Source: an uncultured Ellagibacter sp.
GTDB lineage: Bacteria; Actinomycetota; Coriobacteriia; Coriobacteriales; Eggerthellaceae
Assembly (NCBI GenBank): GCA_934663775.1
Contig: CAKUKU010000004.1
Span: 78,861 to 142,860 of the forward strand
DNA: 64,000 bases
Direction of reading: 5' to 3'
The notes under the pieces were generated by a model. It was not told the DNA's origin. It saw only the letters and a list, made by a program, of their open reading frames with translations, and searched no databases. Positions 12,306-20,948 of this stretch are shown one piece after another (position 1 is the first letter of the stretch; each line of letters starts with the position of its first letter). Made by a program: the position numbers and the translations under genes.

Positions 12306-12402
12306 TGGCGGAGATGCGTGCGAATCGAACACACCCAAGACGTTCTGCGCGCCTCACAACGGCTTTGAAGGCCGCGGGGCCCACCAGGACCCATCCATCT
12401 CC
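12306..12402 (-). tRNA. selC: tRNA-Sec (anticodon TCA)
   Basis: The 97-nt minus-strand sequence folds as a selenocysteine tRNA. The acceptor pairs GGAGATG with CATCTCC and is followed by G-CCA. The anticodon loop carries TCA (plus-strand TGA at 12366-12368). A long variable arm (GAGGCG pairing with CGTCTT) and a T arm with TTCGATT are present. The extra-long variable arm and UCA anticodon exclude an ordinary tRNA-Ser. The CCA end is encoded. A TATGAT hexamer lies about 30 bp upstream as possible -10. The genome should therefore encode selA, selB, selD and at least one selenoprotein elsewhere. Confidence 0.93.
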
Positions 12403-12478
12403 AAGAAGAAAGCTTCCTAAAGCGTGACAATCATACCGCATGCCCGCGCGCAACTCCCGACTCGTTGAGCAAAGGGCG

Positions 12479-12507
12479 AAAAATCCCGCCAATGACACCA
12501 CGGCGGG
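12479..12507 (-). terminator. rho-independent terminator of the hybrid sensor kinase gene
   Basis: On the minus strand CCCGCC, an 11-nt loop and GGCGGG are followed by ATTTTTCG. It lies between the kinase stop and tRNA-Sec. A second inverted repeat (ATTACGGAGGCA with TGCTTCCGTAAT, 12512-12553) lies between it and the kinase. The rest of 12508-12655 holds a 14-bp direct repeat (CACGAACATCAGCA at about 12563 and 12618) and no gene. Confidence 0.75.
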
Positions 12508-12655
12508 CGCAATTACGGAGGCACCTTAGCTACACAAGATATGCTTCCGTAATGCCGAACGGCACGAACATCAGCAAGGTCCCTACGAAAGGCACAGCAA
12601 GAAGCCGAAGCGGACAACACGAACATCAGCAGGCAAACGCAAAACGGGCAAAGCA

Positions 12656-15448
12656 TTAGCGGCGGGCGGTGGCGAGCGCTTGCTTGACCTTCTCCATGTC
12701 GATGGGCTTGGTGAGATGCCCGTTCATGCCTGCATCGTGGGCTCGCTGGGCATCCTCGGTAAAGGCGTTCGCCGTCATGGCGAAAATCGGCACCGACCCC
12801 GCATCGGCCTTTACGGATTTGCGGATGGCGCGCGCGGCCTCGTATCCGTCCATCACGGGCATCATGATGTCCATCAGAATAGCGTCGAAGCTGCCGGCGG
12901 GCCGGTCGACGAAGGTGTCGAATGCCTCGCGACCGTTCACGGCGCACGTGACCGCCACGCCCTCATCGGCAAGCAACGTCGTCGCGATCTCGCGGTTGAG
13001 GTCGTTGTCTTCCGCGAGCAGCACCCTCATTCCCGAAACATCGCATTCGCCCTCGGCGTCGGCAGAACCCGCATGTCGCACGGGCGCGCGATCGATTTCG
13101 AACGGGAGCACGACGCAGAACGACGAGCCCTCGCCTTGGATGCTCGTGACGTCGATCGAGCCGTCCATCTTCTCCACGAAGCCCTTCACGATGGGCATTC
13201 CCATGCCGGTGCCCTGGTAGTTGCTGCGCGCATCGTTGCCCGCTTGCGTGAACGGCTCGAAAATGCGCTTGAGGAACTCCTCGCTCATGCCGACGCCCGT
13301 ATCGCTCACCACGAAACGGTAGGTCACAGTGTCGTCCTTGACTCCCAGCTCATCGACGGCGCAGCGCACCGTGCCGCCCAAGCGATTGTATTTCACCGCG
13401 TTGTCGACGAGGTTCAGCAGCACGCGCCGCACATGGTCGGGGCTTCCGATCACGTCGGTATGGACAAGATCTTCGGCACCTATCGATTCAATAGTGACGC
13501 CGAACTCGGGCGCGCGAAGCCTGCCGATGACGAGAACCTCGTCAATGACGTCGATGACGTTGAACGGCTTGTGCTCGAGCACCACTTTGCTATCCTCGAC
13601 TTTGCTCATGTCGAGCACATCGTTGATGAGTGAGAGCAGATGATCGGCGGCAACGCGGGCCTTCTCGCGGTTTCGCGACACGTATTCCGCGTCCTCGGCG
13701 TGCGCCTCGTTCACGCTGAGGACGCCGATGATGCCGTTGAGCGGTGTGCGGATATCGTGGCTCATGCGCGAGAGGAACGCGGTTTTCGCACTGCTCGCGG
13801 CCTGCGCTTCCTGCTGCGCTTTGCGCGCGCGAAGCAGCGACCACACAAGAATCGCCATGATGCCGAGAAGCACCACGGCCACACCGGCAACGAATACCCC
13901 CTGATACAGTCGGACGAACCGCACAAGAGTCGTCTCGGTTTCGCCGTAGGACTGCGCCGTGTAGGTGCCGGCGGTGATGTTGTCCTGGGAATTCGCGATG
14001 CTCTTATTCACGATGGCGAGAAGCGTCGGGGCGTCCTGGCGCATCCATGCGGTGAGCCTGACGGTACCCGGGAGCTCGGCAGTCTTGTATGCCGAAAGGT
14101 CGTTTTGAGAGCGTACGACATCGAGCGCCGTCACGGGAATGATCGCAGCCTGCGCGCGCCCACTCGAGAGCGCGTCGAAGAACGCGGACGCATTGTCGCA
14201 CATGATGATGTCGGCGTCGGGGTATCGCGACCTCAAAAGCGATTCCGAGACGATCGAGTTCGGTTGGACGACGATGCTCGAAAGCGCGCTGCCGAGATCG
14301 TCGCCTTTGTAGAGCGCGACGAGCGATGACGAGGCCAGGGAGTCACTTTGGGCATATCCTTCCTGCTCGGCGATCCAATAATCCTTGGCAAACGGAAGGG
14401 CTACATCGATTTCCCCGCGCCCGAGCGCCGCTTCCAAATCGCTGTTCGAGGAATAAGCGCGCTCGTTCACCGTGATGCCGAACCGCTCGCGCATATCGCT
14501 CACGACGGCCGAAAGCGCACCTTCCATCTGATCGTCCTTGCCGCGAAGAGAATAGGGCCGCAGATTGTCCAGATAGCCGACGGTCACGGTGTTGTCGCAG
14601 GACGCAAGCCAGTCGCGCTCCCTGTCCGTAAGCGAGGAGCTGCCGACGTTGATCGCGGAATAGCGCGCCTTGATTTCATCGTTATAGTGCGGATTCGACG
14701 TTAAAATCTGCGCCATCGCGGCATCGAGCTCGGCCATGATGTCGGGACGGCTTTTCGGCACCGTGAAATAATAGTCGCTCTCGCCCACATAGAACACCGG
14801 CATCGCATCGTCGGAAGAGAGCACGTCGTTCATGATGATGGCGTCTACCTCGCCACTCGAAAGCGCGGAAAAGACCTCGCCTCCTGTGGCGTATTCCTTA
14901 TACGTGACGTCGATGCCGCGCTCGGCGAGCCATGCCTTGCCCTCCGTGGTTTGTAAGACATCGGGGTTCACGCCGATCGTCTTTCCTCGCAAAGCCTCGG
15001 GGTCGCCCACGGTAAGGTCGCCGCGATCGGGCTTCACATAGACGTAATAACGCTCCTTGCCCGAAGGATTCGTCGAGTAGAGAAGGTTCTCGGCTCGTTC
15101 GGGAGTATAGGAGATGTTCGACATGAGGTCGATTTCCCCCGCCTCATGCTTGGCAATGAGCTCAGAGAACGTTCCCAGGACGTACTCGTATTTCCAACCC
15201 TCGGTGTGGTAGGAAATGTCTTGCAGGTATTCATATCCCCAGCCCGACATATACGTGTCGGGCGTTCCAGATTGGTAACCCTGATTGTCGATGAGGTAGC
15301 CGACGCGAATCACTTTCGAGGAAGCCGCCTCGTCCTGAGATTGCCCCTGCTCGTCGGCCGAAGCCACTCCTAAGGTGCCGACGGATGCCAAGGAAAACGC
15401 GAGCACGGTCGCGAGAACGAAGCGCAACGCGATAAAACGTGACCTCAA
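12656..15448 (-). CDS. hybrid sensor histidine kinase with two periplasmic solute-binding domains
   Basis: BvgS/EvgS-like sensor of 930 residues. Order: signal peptide (about 1-31), two SBP_bac_3-type periplasmic binding modules (about 45-270 and 285-510; each opens with a VGYL-type strand and has a DAIIMND or DVALPFA hinge), one transmembrane helix (about 520-543), HisKA with MSHDIRTPLNGIIG (phospho-acceptor His564), HATPase (N-box NLVDNAVKYN, G-box DTGVGM) and a receiver domain with Asp860 in MDIMMPVMDG and Lys in HLTKPI. It probably senses an amino acid or small organic ligand. The start is TTG behind GGAGGGTG. No separate DNA-binding regulator is adjacent, so its output partner is unknown. 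Confidence 0.92.
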   Translation of the reverse strand: MRSRFIALRFVLATVLAFSLASVGTLGVASADEQGQSQDEAASSKVIRVGYLIDNQGYQSGTPDTYMSGWGYEYLQDISYHTEGWKYEYVLGTFSELIAKHEAGEIDLMSNISYTPERAENLLYSTNPSGKERYYVYVKPDRGDLTVGDPEALRGKTIGVNPDVLQTTEGKAWLAERGIDVTYKEYATGGEVFSALSSGEVDAIIMNDVLSSDDAMPVFYVGESDYYFTVPKSRPDIMAELDAAMAQILTSNPHYNDEIKARYSAINVGSSSLTDRERDWLASCDNTVTVGYLDNLRPYSLRGKDDQMEGALSAVVSDMRERFGITVNERAYSSNSDLEAALGRGEIDVALPFAKDYWIAEQEGYAQSDSLASSSLVALYKGDDLGSALSSIVVQPNSIVSESLLRSRYPDADIIMCDNASAFFDALSSGRAQAAIIPVTALDVVRSQNDLSAYKTAELPGTVRLTAWMRQDAPTLLAIVNKSIANSQDNITAGTYTAQSYGETETTLVRFVRLYQGVFVAGVAVVLLGIMAILVWSLLRARKAQQEAQAASSAKTAFLSRMSHDIRTPLNGIIGVLSVNEAHAEDAEYVSRNREKARVAADHLLSLINDVLDMSKVEDSKVVLEHKPFNVIDVIDEVLVIGRLRAPEFGVTIESIGAEDLVHTDVIGSPDHVRRVLLNLVDNAVKYNRLGGTVRCAVDELGVKDDTVTYRFVVSDTGVGMSEEFLKRIFEPFTQAGNDARSNYQGTGMGMPIVKGFVEKMDGSIDVTSIQGEGSSFCVVLPFEIDRAPVRHAGSADAEGECDVSGMRVLLAEDNDLNREIATTLLADEGVAVTCAVNGREAFDTFVDRPAGSFDAILMDIMMPVMDGYEAARAIRKSVKADAGSVPIFAMTANAFTEDAQRAHDAGMNGHLTKPIDMEKVKQALATARR

Positions 15449-15512
15449 GGCACCCTCCGACCTACTGATAGCGTAATAGAAGTATCATAGCAGCAACTTG
15501 CAAGTAAAGAGG

Positions 15513-15543
15513 GCGCGGCACGCGAATCTCGCGTGCCGCGCCT
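15513..15543 (-). terminator. strong hairpin ending the 2-oxoacid oxidoreductase operon
   Basis: Perfect 14-bp inverted repeat (GGCGCGGCACGCGA and its complement) with a 3-nt loop, followed on the minus strand by CTCTTTACTT. The U-tract is weak, but the position directly after the operon's last gene supports termination. Confidence 0.65.
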
Positions 15544-15635
15544 CAACTGGGGCTTCGCGGCGGCCATGCGCCTTTGGGAGTAAGAAGTTGCGGCGAAGGG
15601 TGTCCCTTTAGCGCCCCTCGCCGCGCCCGCTGCCC

Positions 15636-16184
15636 TTACGCCTCGATACCGAGCGAGAGCGCCTGCTTGTTCTTCTCGACCATCGCAGCTTTGCGCGCGG
15701 GAACACACTTCTCGATCGCCGCCGTGAGCACCTCAGGAGCGCAGAAGGGGTCCGCCGCAAAGAGGGCGCCCACCAGCACGATGTTGCCAAGCCCCTTAAG
15801 CCCCGCCTTCTCGGCGATATCGGCGGCGGGAATCGCCTTCACGCGGATGTCGGTTCGCGTGGGAAGATTCTGCACGAGCGTCGAGTCGGCAACGACGAGC
15901 CCGCCCGGCACGACGGCGTCTTCGAACTTGTCGAGCGAAGGCTGGTTCATCGCGATGAGAACATCGGGCGCGGTGATAAGGGGGCTGCCGATGGGGTCTG
16001 CCGCCAAGCTGACGCTGCAGTTCGCGGTGCCGCCGCGCATCTCGGGGCCGTAAGAAGGCAGCCACGAAACCTCGCGATCGCTGATGAGCCCGGTATAGGC
16101 GATGACCTTGCCAGCGAAGAGCACGCCCTGCCCGCCGAAGCCGGCGAGCACGATCTTGCGATCGGGATATGTCGTCTCAGCCAT
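15636..16184 (-). CDS. 2-oxoacid:ferredoxin oxidoreductase, gamma subunit
   Basis: Gamma domain of a pyruvate/2-oxoacid ferredoxin oxidoreductase; it helps bind CoA and complete the heterotetramer. The 182 residues show the family pattern GFGGQGVLFAGKV near the N-terminus, SYGPEMRGG (conserved in gamma subunits) and a Rossmann-like second half. I start at the ATG at 16184 (MAETTYPDR), which overlaps the beta-subunit stop by one base (TAATG); an earlier frame start lies inside the beta gene. Last gene of the operon. Confidence 0.92.
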   Translation of the reverse strand: MAETTYPDRKIVLAGFGGQGVLFAGKVIAYTGLISDREVSWLPSYGPEMRGGTANCSVSLAADPIGSPLITAPDVLIAMNQPSLDKFEDAVVPGGLVVADSTLVQNLPTRTDIRVKAIPAADIAEKAGLKGLGNIVLVGALFAADPFCAPEVLTAAIEKCVPARKAAMVEKNKQALSLGIEA

Positions 16185-17023
16185 TAGTTGCCCCCTTCCG
16201 ACTTCTCGGGATGGGCGATGGGGCACGCCGCCGAGCGCGCAGAAGCTGCCTCAGCCGCGTTCGCGTAACCATCGGCGACGACGTCGCGATAGATCCCGAG
16301 CGGGTAGTACGCAAGCATGTTCTCGCGCATCCACTCGAAGGCCTCCTGCGGTGTCATTCCCCAGTTCGTGGGGCAGGTGGAAACGACCTCGATGAACGAG
16401 TAGCCCACGTCGTCGATCTGGTACTGGAACGCCTTCTTGATGGCGTTTTTCGCTTTGCGGATGTTCTTCTTGCAGTCGACGGTAACGCGCTCGATGTACG
16501 CCGGGCCGTCGAGCGTGCTCAAAAGCTCGCACACGCGCACGGGATAGCCCGCCTTCGAGACGTCGCGCCCATAGGGGCTCGTCTGCGTGACCTGGTTCGG
16601 AAGGCTCGTCGGAGCCATCTGACCGCCCGTCATGCCGTAGATCGCGTTGTTGATGAAGATGACGGTGATATGCTCGCCGCGCGTCGCCGCGTGCACCGTC
16701 TCCGCCATGCCGATCGAGGCCAAGTCGCCGTCGCCCTGGTAAGCGAACACCACATGATCGGGCAAAACGCGCTTGACGCCCGTCGCCACCGCGGGAGCTC
16801 GGCCATGCGCGGCCTCGATCATGTCGCATCCGAAGAAGTCGTAGGACATGACCGAGCAGCCGACTGGCGCGACGCCGATTGTCTGTCCCTCGACGCCGAG
16901 CTCGTCCATCGTCTCGCACACCAGGCGATGGACGATGCCGTGAGTGCAGCCCGGGCAGTAGTTGGTGACAACCGGCAAAAGCGACTTCGGGCGGGAGAAT
17001 ACGAGCCTCTCTTCCTGTCCCAT
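16184..17023 (-). CDS. 2-oxoacid:ferredoxin oxidoreductase, beta (thiamine-diphosphate) subunit
   Basis: Binds thiamine diphosphate and, in this family, a [4Fe-4S] cluster; decarboxylates the 2-oxoacid. The 279 residues include CPGCTHG near residue 21, the TPP motif GDGDLASIGM and the downstream NNAIYGMTGGQMAPTS. This sequence type matches the enzymes annotated as 2-oxoisovalerate (VOR) or 2-oxoglutarate (KOR) oxidoreductases rather than pyruvate enzymes. Exact substrate is inferred. The ATG at 17023 overlaps the alpha-subunit stop by one base. A much longer in-frame extension into the alpha gene exists but is basic, non-conserved sequence and was rejected. Confidence 0.93.
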   Translation of the reverse strand: MGQEERLVFSRPKSLLPVVTNYCPGCTHGIVHRLVCETMDELGVEGQTIGVAPVGCSVMSYDFFGCDMIEAAHGRAPAVATGVKRVLPDHVVFAYQGDGDLASIGMAETVHAATRGEHITVIFINNAIYGMTGGQMAPTSLPNQVTQTSPYGRDVSKAGYPVRVCELLSTLDGPAYIERVTVDCKKNIRKAKNAIKKAFQYQIDDVGYSFIEVVSTCPTNWGMTPQEAFEWMRENMLAYYPLGIYRDVVADGYANAAEAASARSAACPIAHPEKSEGGN

Positions 17024-18090
17024 TAGAGCACCCCTCCCCTCTTCGCAGAATCCTTGATAGCGGAAAGCACCTCTTCGGGCGTCGGGATGACGCCGCCGGT
17101 GCGTCCGAAGAAGTCGACCGCAGCGCGCCCGTTCACGGCAAGGCGCACGTCGTCGACCATCTGCCCCATGTTCATCTCGACCGACAGGAACGCCTTTGCA
17201 TGGGAAAGCACGCCCTCTATGGCGCGCGTCGGGAACGGCCAAAGCGTGATCGGGCGCAGAAGGCCCGCCTTGATGCCCTCCTCGCGCGCAGCGACGACCG
17301 CGCTTCTCGCAACACGGCTCGAGGCGCCGAACGCCACGACCACGATTTCGGCGTCGTCGGTCATGAAGGTTTCCGCGCGCTGCTCCTTCTCGCGGATGAC
17401 GTCGTAGCGCTTGAAGCGTTCGATGTTCAAGTCCTCGAGCGCCTCGGCGGTCAGGTAGAGCGAGTTCACAATATTGTGAGGGCGCTTACCTTCGTGGCCC
17501 GTTGTCGCCCACGGCTTTTCGGGTAGTGCCTCTTTCGGCTCGGGAAGAACGACCGGTTCCATCATCTGGCCCAACATGCCGTCGGCAAGCACCATGACAG
17601 GCGTGCGGTACTCGTCGGCCAAATCGAACGCGCGATAGACGCAGTCCGCCATCTCCTGCACGGTCGACGGCGCGAGCACGGGCATGAAGAAGTCGCCGTG
17701 ACCCGATGCGCGCGTGGCCTGCCAATAGTCCGACTGCGACGGCTGAATGCCGCCGAGACCCGGGCCCCCTCGCTGCACGTTGATGATGACTCCCGGCAAA
17801 TCCGAGCCCGCCATGTAGGATATGCCTTCGCCCTTAAGCGAGATTCCGGGGCTTGACGAAGACGTCATCGCGCGAGCGCCGGCGGAAGCCGCGCCATACA
17901 CCATGTTGATAGCCGCGATCTCGCTTTCAGCCTGCAGATACGTCCCGCCGATCTTCGGCATGCGCTTGGACATGTAGGCCGCAAGCTCGGTCTGCGGCGT
18001 GATGGGGTAACCGAAGAAGAAGCGGCACCCAGCGCGCAGCGCGCTTTCGGCGAGCGCCTCGTTTCCCTTCATGAGAACCTTTTCAGCCAT
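17023..18090 (-). CDS. vorB: 2-oxoacid:ferredoxin oxidoreductase, alpha subunit (VorB type)
   Basis: Alpha subunit containing the pyrimidine-binding and transketolase C-terminal domains. The 355 residues include GYPITPQTELAAYM, RAMTSSSSPGISL and RGGPGLGGIQPSQSDY, the pattern of proteins named 3-methyl-2-oxobutanoate dehydrogenase VorB; the symbol follows that convention, while other schemes call this chain VorA. It probably oxidises branched-chain or aromatic 2-oxoacids to acyl-CoA, CO2 and reduced ferredoxin. It starts behind GGAGGTGAG, three bases after the ferredoxin-subunit stop. Confidence 0.9.
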   Translation of the reverse strand: MAEKVLMKGNEALAESALRAGCRFFFGYPITPQTELAAYMSKRMPKIGGTYLQAESEIAAINMVYGAASAGARAMTSSSSPGISLKGEGISYMAGSDLPGVIINVQRGGPGLGGIQPSQSDYWQATRASGHGDFFMPVLAPSTVQEMADCVYRAFDLADEYRTPVMVLADGMLGQMMEPVVLPEPKEALPEKPWATTGHEGKRPHNIVNSLYLTAEALEDLNIERFKRYDVIREKEQRAETFMTDDAEIVVVAFGASSRVARSAVVAAREEGIKAGLLRPITLWPFPTRAIEGVLSHAKAFLSVEMNMGQMVDDVRLAVNGRAAVDFFGRTGGVIPTPEEVLSAIKDSAKRGGVL

Positions 18091-18093
18091 AAC

Positions 18094-18300
18094 TCACCTC
18101 CAAACCGAGATTGCGACATCTGGGCACATGATCGCGCACGAACAGCACCCCGTGCATTTTGACAGATCGATGCAGTGCGCAGGATGATAGCCCTTGGCCG
18201 TTATCCTCTCCTGATCGAGCTCGATGATGTGGGTCGGGCACGCATCCACGCAAAGGCCGCAGCCCTTGCAGAAGCCCTCGTCCACGCTGATTCTTGCCAT
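18094..18300 (-). CDS. 2-oxoacid:ferredoxin oxidoreductase, delta (2x[4Fe-4S]) subunit
   Basis: A 68-residue ferredoxin-like subunit with two cluster motifs, CKGCGLCVDACP and CTGCCSCAIMCP, each of the CxxCxxCxxxCP type. It carries electrons from the TPP site to free ferredoxin. Placed directly before the alpha gene, as expected for four-subunit KOR/VOR enzymes. The second motif has an extra Cys (CTGCCSC). Start ATG at 18300 with a G-rich site upstream. Confidence 0.94.
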   Translation of the reverse strand: MARISVDEGFCKGCGLCVDACPTHIIELDQERITAKGYHPAHCIDLSKCTGCCSCAIMCPDVAISVWR

Positions 18301-18328
18301 TTGACGTTAACCCCCGCCCTCTTGACTA

Positions 18329-19060
18329 TCAGTTACTCCACGGCGTTTGCCGATAGGGATCTATTTCGTAAAGCGCCACGTCGGCGCCCTCTTGGGAAAG
18401 CCGCTCCCTGGCCGCGTCCGCGCAGGTCGCGGGAACGCAGACGGCCGCAAGCGGCAGACCCGTCGCGCACGCCGCCTCACGGGCAAACGGCAGCGACTCG
18501 GAAATCGCATCTTCGTCGGTGTCGCCCATGAGATGGGAGTTCGCGACGATCGCCGTCGCACGAAGGCGCGATGCGCGCTCGATTTCGAAGAGCACCTCGC
18601 ACGCTTCGCGCGGCTCGCGGATAAGCGCTCGGTAGCGATTCACGACATACCACATCTCGTAAGGTGCCGAAGTGATCGTGCGTGAGAAACGCCCGAGCGC
18701 CGCCGCACCGGCATCGTCGCCGCCGACATCGATGACGCACAGCTCGTCTCCATTGGACTGTGCGCGCTCAATCGCGGGAGCAACCGCGCCCGTAAGTGCC
18801 GGCATGTCGATGTTGCAGTCGGGGCCGGCATAGACCGGCGTTACCACCGAGATGCCCGCCGCCCGAAGCGATTGTGCCTGGTCACTCGACCTGAAGTAGG
18901 GATTCACCACATCAAGGTCGATGAGCGTGACGCGCTTTCCCGCGCGAGCGGCATCCTTTGCGAGTGAAAGCGAGAGCGCCGTCTTCCCCACCCCGTAGTG
19001 GCCGCACACGACAAGCACGCCGCCCAGCTGCGAAACGTCGAAGTCGCAAACCTGCGCCAT
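18329..19060 (-). CDS. ParA/MinD-like P-loop ATPase in the VOR operon
   Basis: A 243-residue protein with a deviant Walker A GHYGVGKTALSLSLA (about residues 19-33), a following LIDLDVVNPYFRSS switch and a Walker-B-like CVIDVGGDD. This resembles the SIMIBI ParA/MinD/Mrp group, but there is no DNA partition context. It sits between an acyl-CoA synthetase (stop one base away) and the ferredoxin subunit, so it is cotranscribed with a metalloenzyme. An Fe-S or cofactor loading role is possible but only inferred. I know of similar ATPases beside 2-oxoacid oxidoreductases in anaerobic Firmicutes; the function there is also unclear. Confidence 0.75.
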   Translation of the reverse strand: MAQVCDFDVSQLGGVLVVCGHYGVGKTALSLSLAKDAARAGKRVTLIDLDVVNPYFRSSDQAQSLRAAGISVVTPVYAGPDCNIDMPALTGAVAPAIERAQSNGDELCVIDVGGDDAGAAALGRFSRTITSAPYEMWYVVNRYRALIREPREACEVLFEIERASRLRATAIVANSHLMGDTDEDAISESLPFAREAACATGLPLAAVCVPATCADAARERLSQEGADVALYEIDPYRQTPWSN

Positions 19061-19061
19061 G

Positions 19062-20849
19062 CTAGATAAGACCCTCGGGAAGCTTCGGCGACTTCAAGTC
19101 CGCCCCGTCCTTCTGCCTGATGGCGACGCGGCGGATCTTGCCGTTCACGGTCTTCGGCAGCGCGTCGACATATTCGACGATGCGCGGGTATTTGTAAGGA
19201 GCCGTACGATGCTTCACCCATGCCTGCAGCTCACGGGTCAGCTCGTCGGAGCCCTTAAAGCCATCGGCAAGCACGACCGTTGCCTTGACGGCGAAGCCGC
19301 GAACAGGATCGGGCACGCCGGTGACAGCGCACTCGCGCACCGCCTCGTGCTCGAGCAGCTCGCTTTCGATCTCGAAGGGCCCGATGCGGTAGCCAGACGA
19401 CTTGATGACGTCGTCGTTTCGGCCGACGTACCAGAAGTAGCCGTCCTCGTCGACCCAAGCGGTGTCGCCCGTGTGGTACCAGCCGTCGTAAATCGCGTTC
19501 GCCGTCTTTTCGGGGTCGCGATAATATTCCATCATGATGCCCGCGGGACGCGGCTCCATGCAGATGCAGATCTCGCCCGTCTCGCCGGTGTTGCAGCGCG
19601 AGCCGTCGTCGCGCTGGATCTCGACGTTGTAGAGCGGCACGGGCTTGCCCATCGAACCGGAACGCGGCGTCGAGTGCTTGAGGTTGGCAATGGTAAGCGG
19701 CGTCTCCGTTTGCCCGAAGCCCTCGTAGATCGTAAGCCCCGTGTGCTCTTTCCAGAAGTTGAACAGATCGGGGTTGAGCGCCTCGCCTGCGGTCGTCGAG
19801 TACTGAAGCGACGAGAGGTCATAGGCGTCGAAGTTCTCCGACATCATGAGACGGTACATCGTCGGCGGGCAGCACAAGGACGTGACCTGGTACTTCGAGA
19901 TAAGCGAGAGAATCTCGCCCGCGTTGAAGCGGTCGAAATCGTACGTGAGGACACAGGCCTCCATGAGCCACTGCCCGTAGTATTTGCCCCAGACGGCCTT
20001 GCCCCAGCCCGTGTCGGCGATGGTGAAGTGAACGCCATCGGGCTGCACGTTGTGCCAGTGCTTGGCGGTGATGAGGTGCGCAACGGCGTAGCCAGAGTTG
20101 TGGAGCACCATCTTCGGGTTGCCGGACGTGCCGGAGGAGAAGTACATGAGCATGGGCTCGGCCGCTACCGTGTCGCAACGCTCGAAGACCTCGCTCGCCG
20201 CGCGGACGCCGCTGTTGAAGTCGACCCAACCTTCGCGCTCGATGGACGCGGCGCAGATGCCTTCCTCGCCGGAAAGCGACGCGCCGACGGTGCCCGCGAC
20301 GGCGATGAGGTTTCCATCCTCGTCGCGTCGGGTCAAACCGCCGCCCGCACCGTTCACGAGGATGCGCGAGGTGACCGTGGGGCACTCGGAGATGACGTTG
20401 TCGGCAACTTGGGCGATATCCCCAACAGAGGTGCAGATGATGGAGCTGATGGAAGCGCCGTTTAAGCGGTATTCCAGGTCGTGCTCCTTCAACATGAAGG
20501 TCGCGGGAACCATGACCGCGCCGATCTTGGCCAACGCCGTTGCAACGAACCAGAACTGGTAGTGGCGGCGCAGCACGACAAGGACGTAATCACCGCGCTT
20601 GATACCCTGATCGACCAGGAAGTTCGCCGTCTTGTCCGACCATTTCTTCATGTCGGCGAAGGTGAAGATGTGCTCTTCGCCCTCGGGGTTGCACCAGATC
20701 ATCGCGCGGCGGTCGGGGTCGGCTTCGGCGATATCGTCTACCACGTCGTAGCCGAAGTTGAAGTTGTCAGGATAGTGGACGCGGAACGTCTCAAGCTGCC
20801 CGTCGGGGGCATAGGTCTCGTCAACGTAGCGCAGATTGATATTCCTCAT
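19062..20849 (-). CDS. AMP-forming acyl-CoA synthetase, medium-chain/aryl type
   Basis: Adenylate-forming enzyme of 595 residues (ANL superfamily). Visible motifs: the P-loop-like YFSSGTSGNPKMV, YEGFGQTETP (A5) and YHTGDTAWVDEDGYFWYVGR with the hinge region and DDVIKSSGYRIGPFEIE; the C-terminal catalytic Lys segment TVNGKIRR is present. It resembles ACSM-type ligases that activate medium-chain, branched or aromatic acids. In this operon it could activate an organic acid that the reductive direction of VOR turns into a 2-oxoacid, or run in reverse on the acyl-CoA product. Start ATG at 20849; the upstream gap of 99 bp to the regulator has no terminator that I can see. Confidence 0.88.
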   Translation of the reverse strand: MRNINLRYVDETYAPDGQLETFRVHYPDNFNFGYDVVDDIAEADPDRRAMIWCNPEGEEHIFTFADMKKWSDKTANFLVDQGIKRGDYVLVVLRRHYQFWFVATALAKIGAVMVPATFMLKEHDLEYRLNGASISSIICTSVGDIAQVADNVISECPTVTSRILVNGAGGGLTRRDEDGNLIAVAGTVGASLSGEEGICAASIEREGWVDFNSGVRAASEVFERCDTVAAEPMLMYFSSGTSGNPKMVLHNSGYAVAHLITAKHWHNVQPDGVHFTIADTGWGKAVWGKYYGQWLMEACVLTYDFDRFNAGEILSLISKYQVTSLCCPPTMYRLMMSENFDAYDLSSLQYSTTAGEALNPDLFNFWKEHTGLTIYEGFGQTETPLTIANLKHSTPRSGSMGKPVPLYNVEIQRDDGSRCNTGETGEICICMEPRPAGIMMEYYRDPEKTANAIYDGWYHTGDTAWVDEDGYFWYVGRNDDVIKSSGYRIGPFEIESELLEHEAVRECAVTGVPDPVRGFAVKATVVLADGFKGSDELTRELQAWVKHRTAPYKYPRIVEYVDALPKTVNGKIRRVAIRQKDGADLKSPKLPEGLI

Positions 20850-20948
20850 GGGATAAAAGAACCTCTTTCAGTGCAAGCGGGGCAAAACACCCCTGAAGTC
20901 TCGTAGGAACCGAAGGGATGGCGCAACCCGGGACACGCCCGAGCGCGC

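Noticed and set aside
12193..12501. Minus-strand open frame of about 100 codons upstream of the FNT gene
   Set aside because: It runs through tRNA-Sec and the kinase terminator, so it is not a protein gene.
17024..17242. N-terminal extension of the oxidoreductase beta subunit by 73 residues
   Set aside because: It lies wholly inside the alpha gene in another frame; the ATG at 17023 forms the TAATG junction also seen between beta and gamma.
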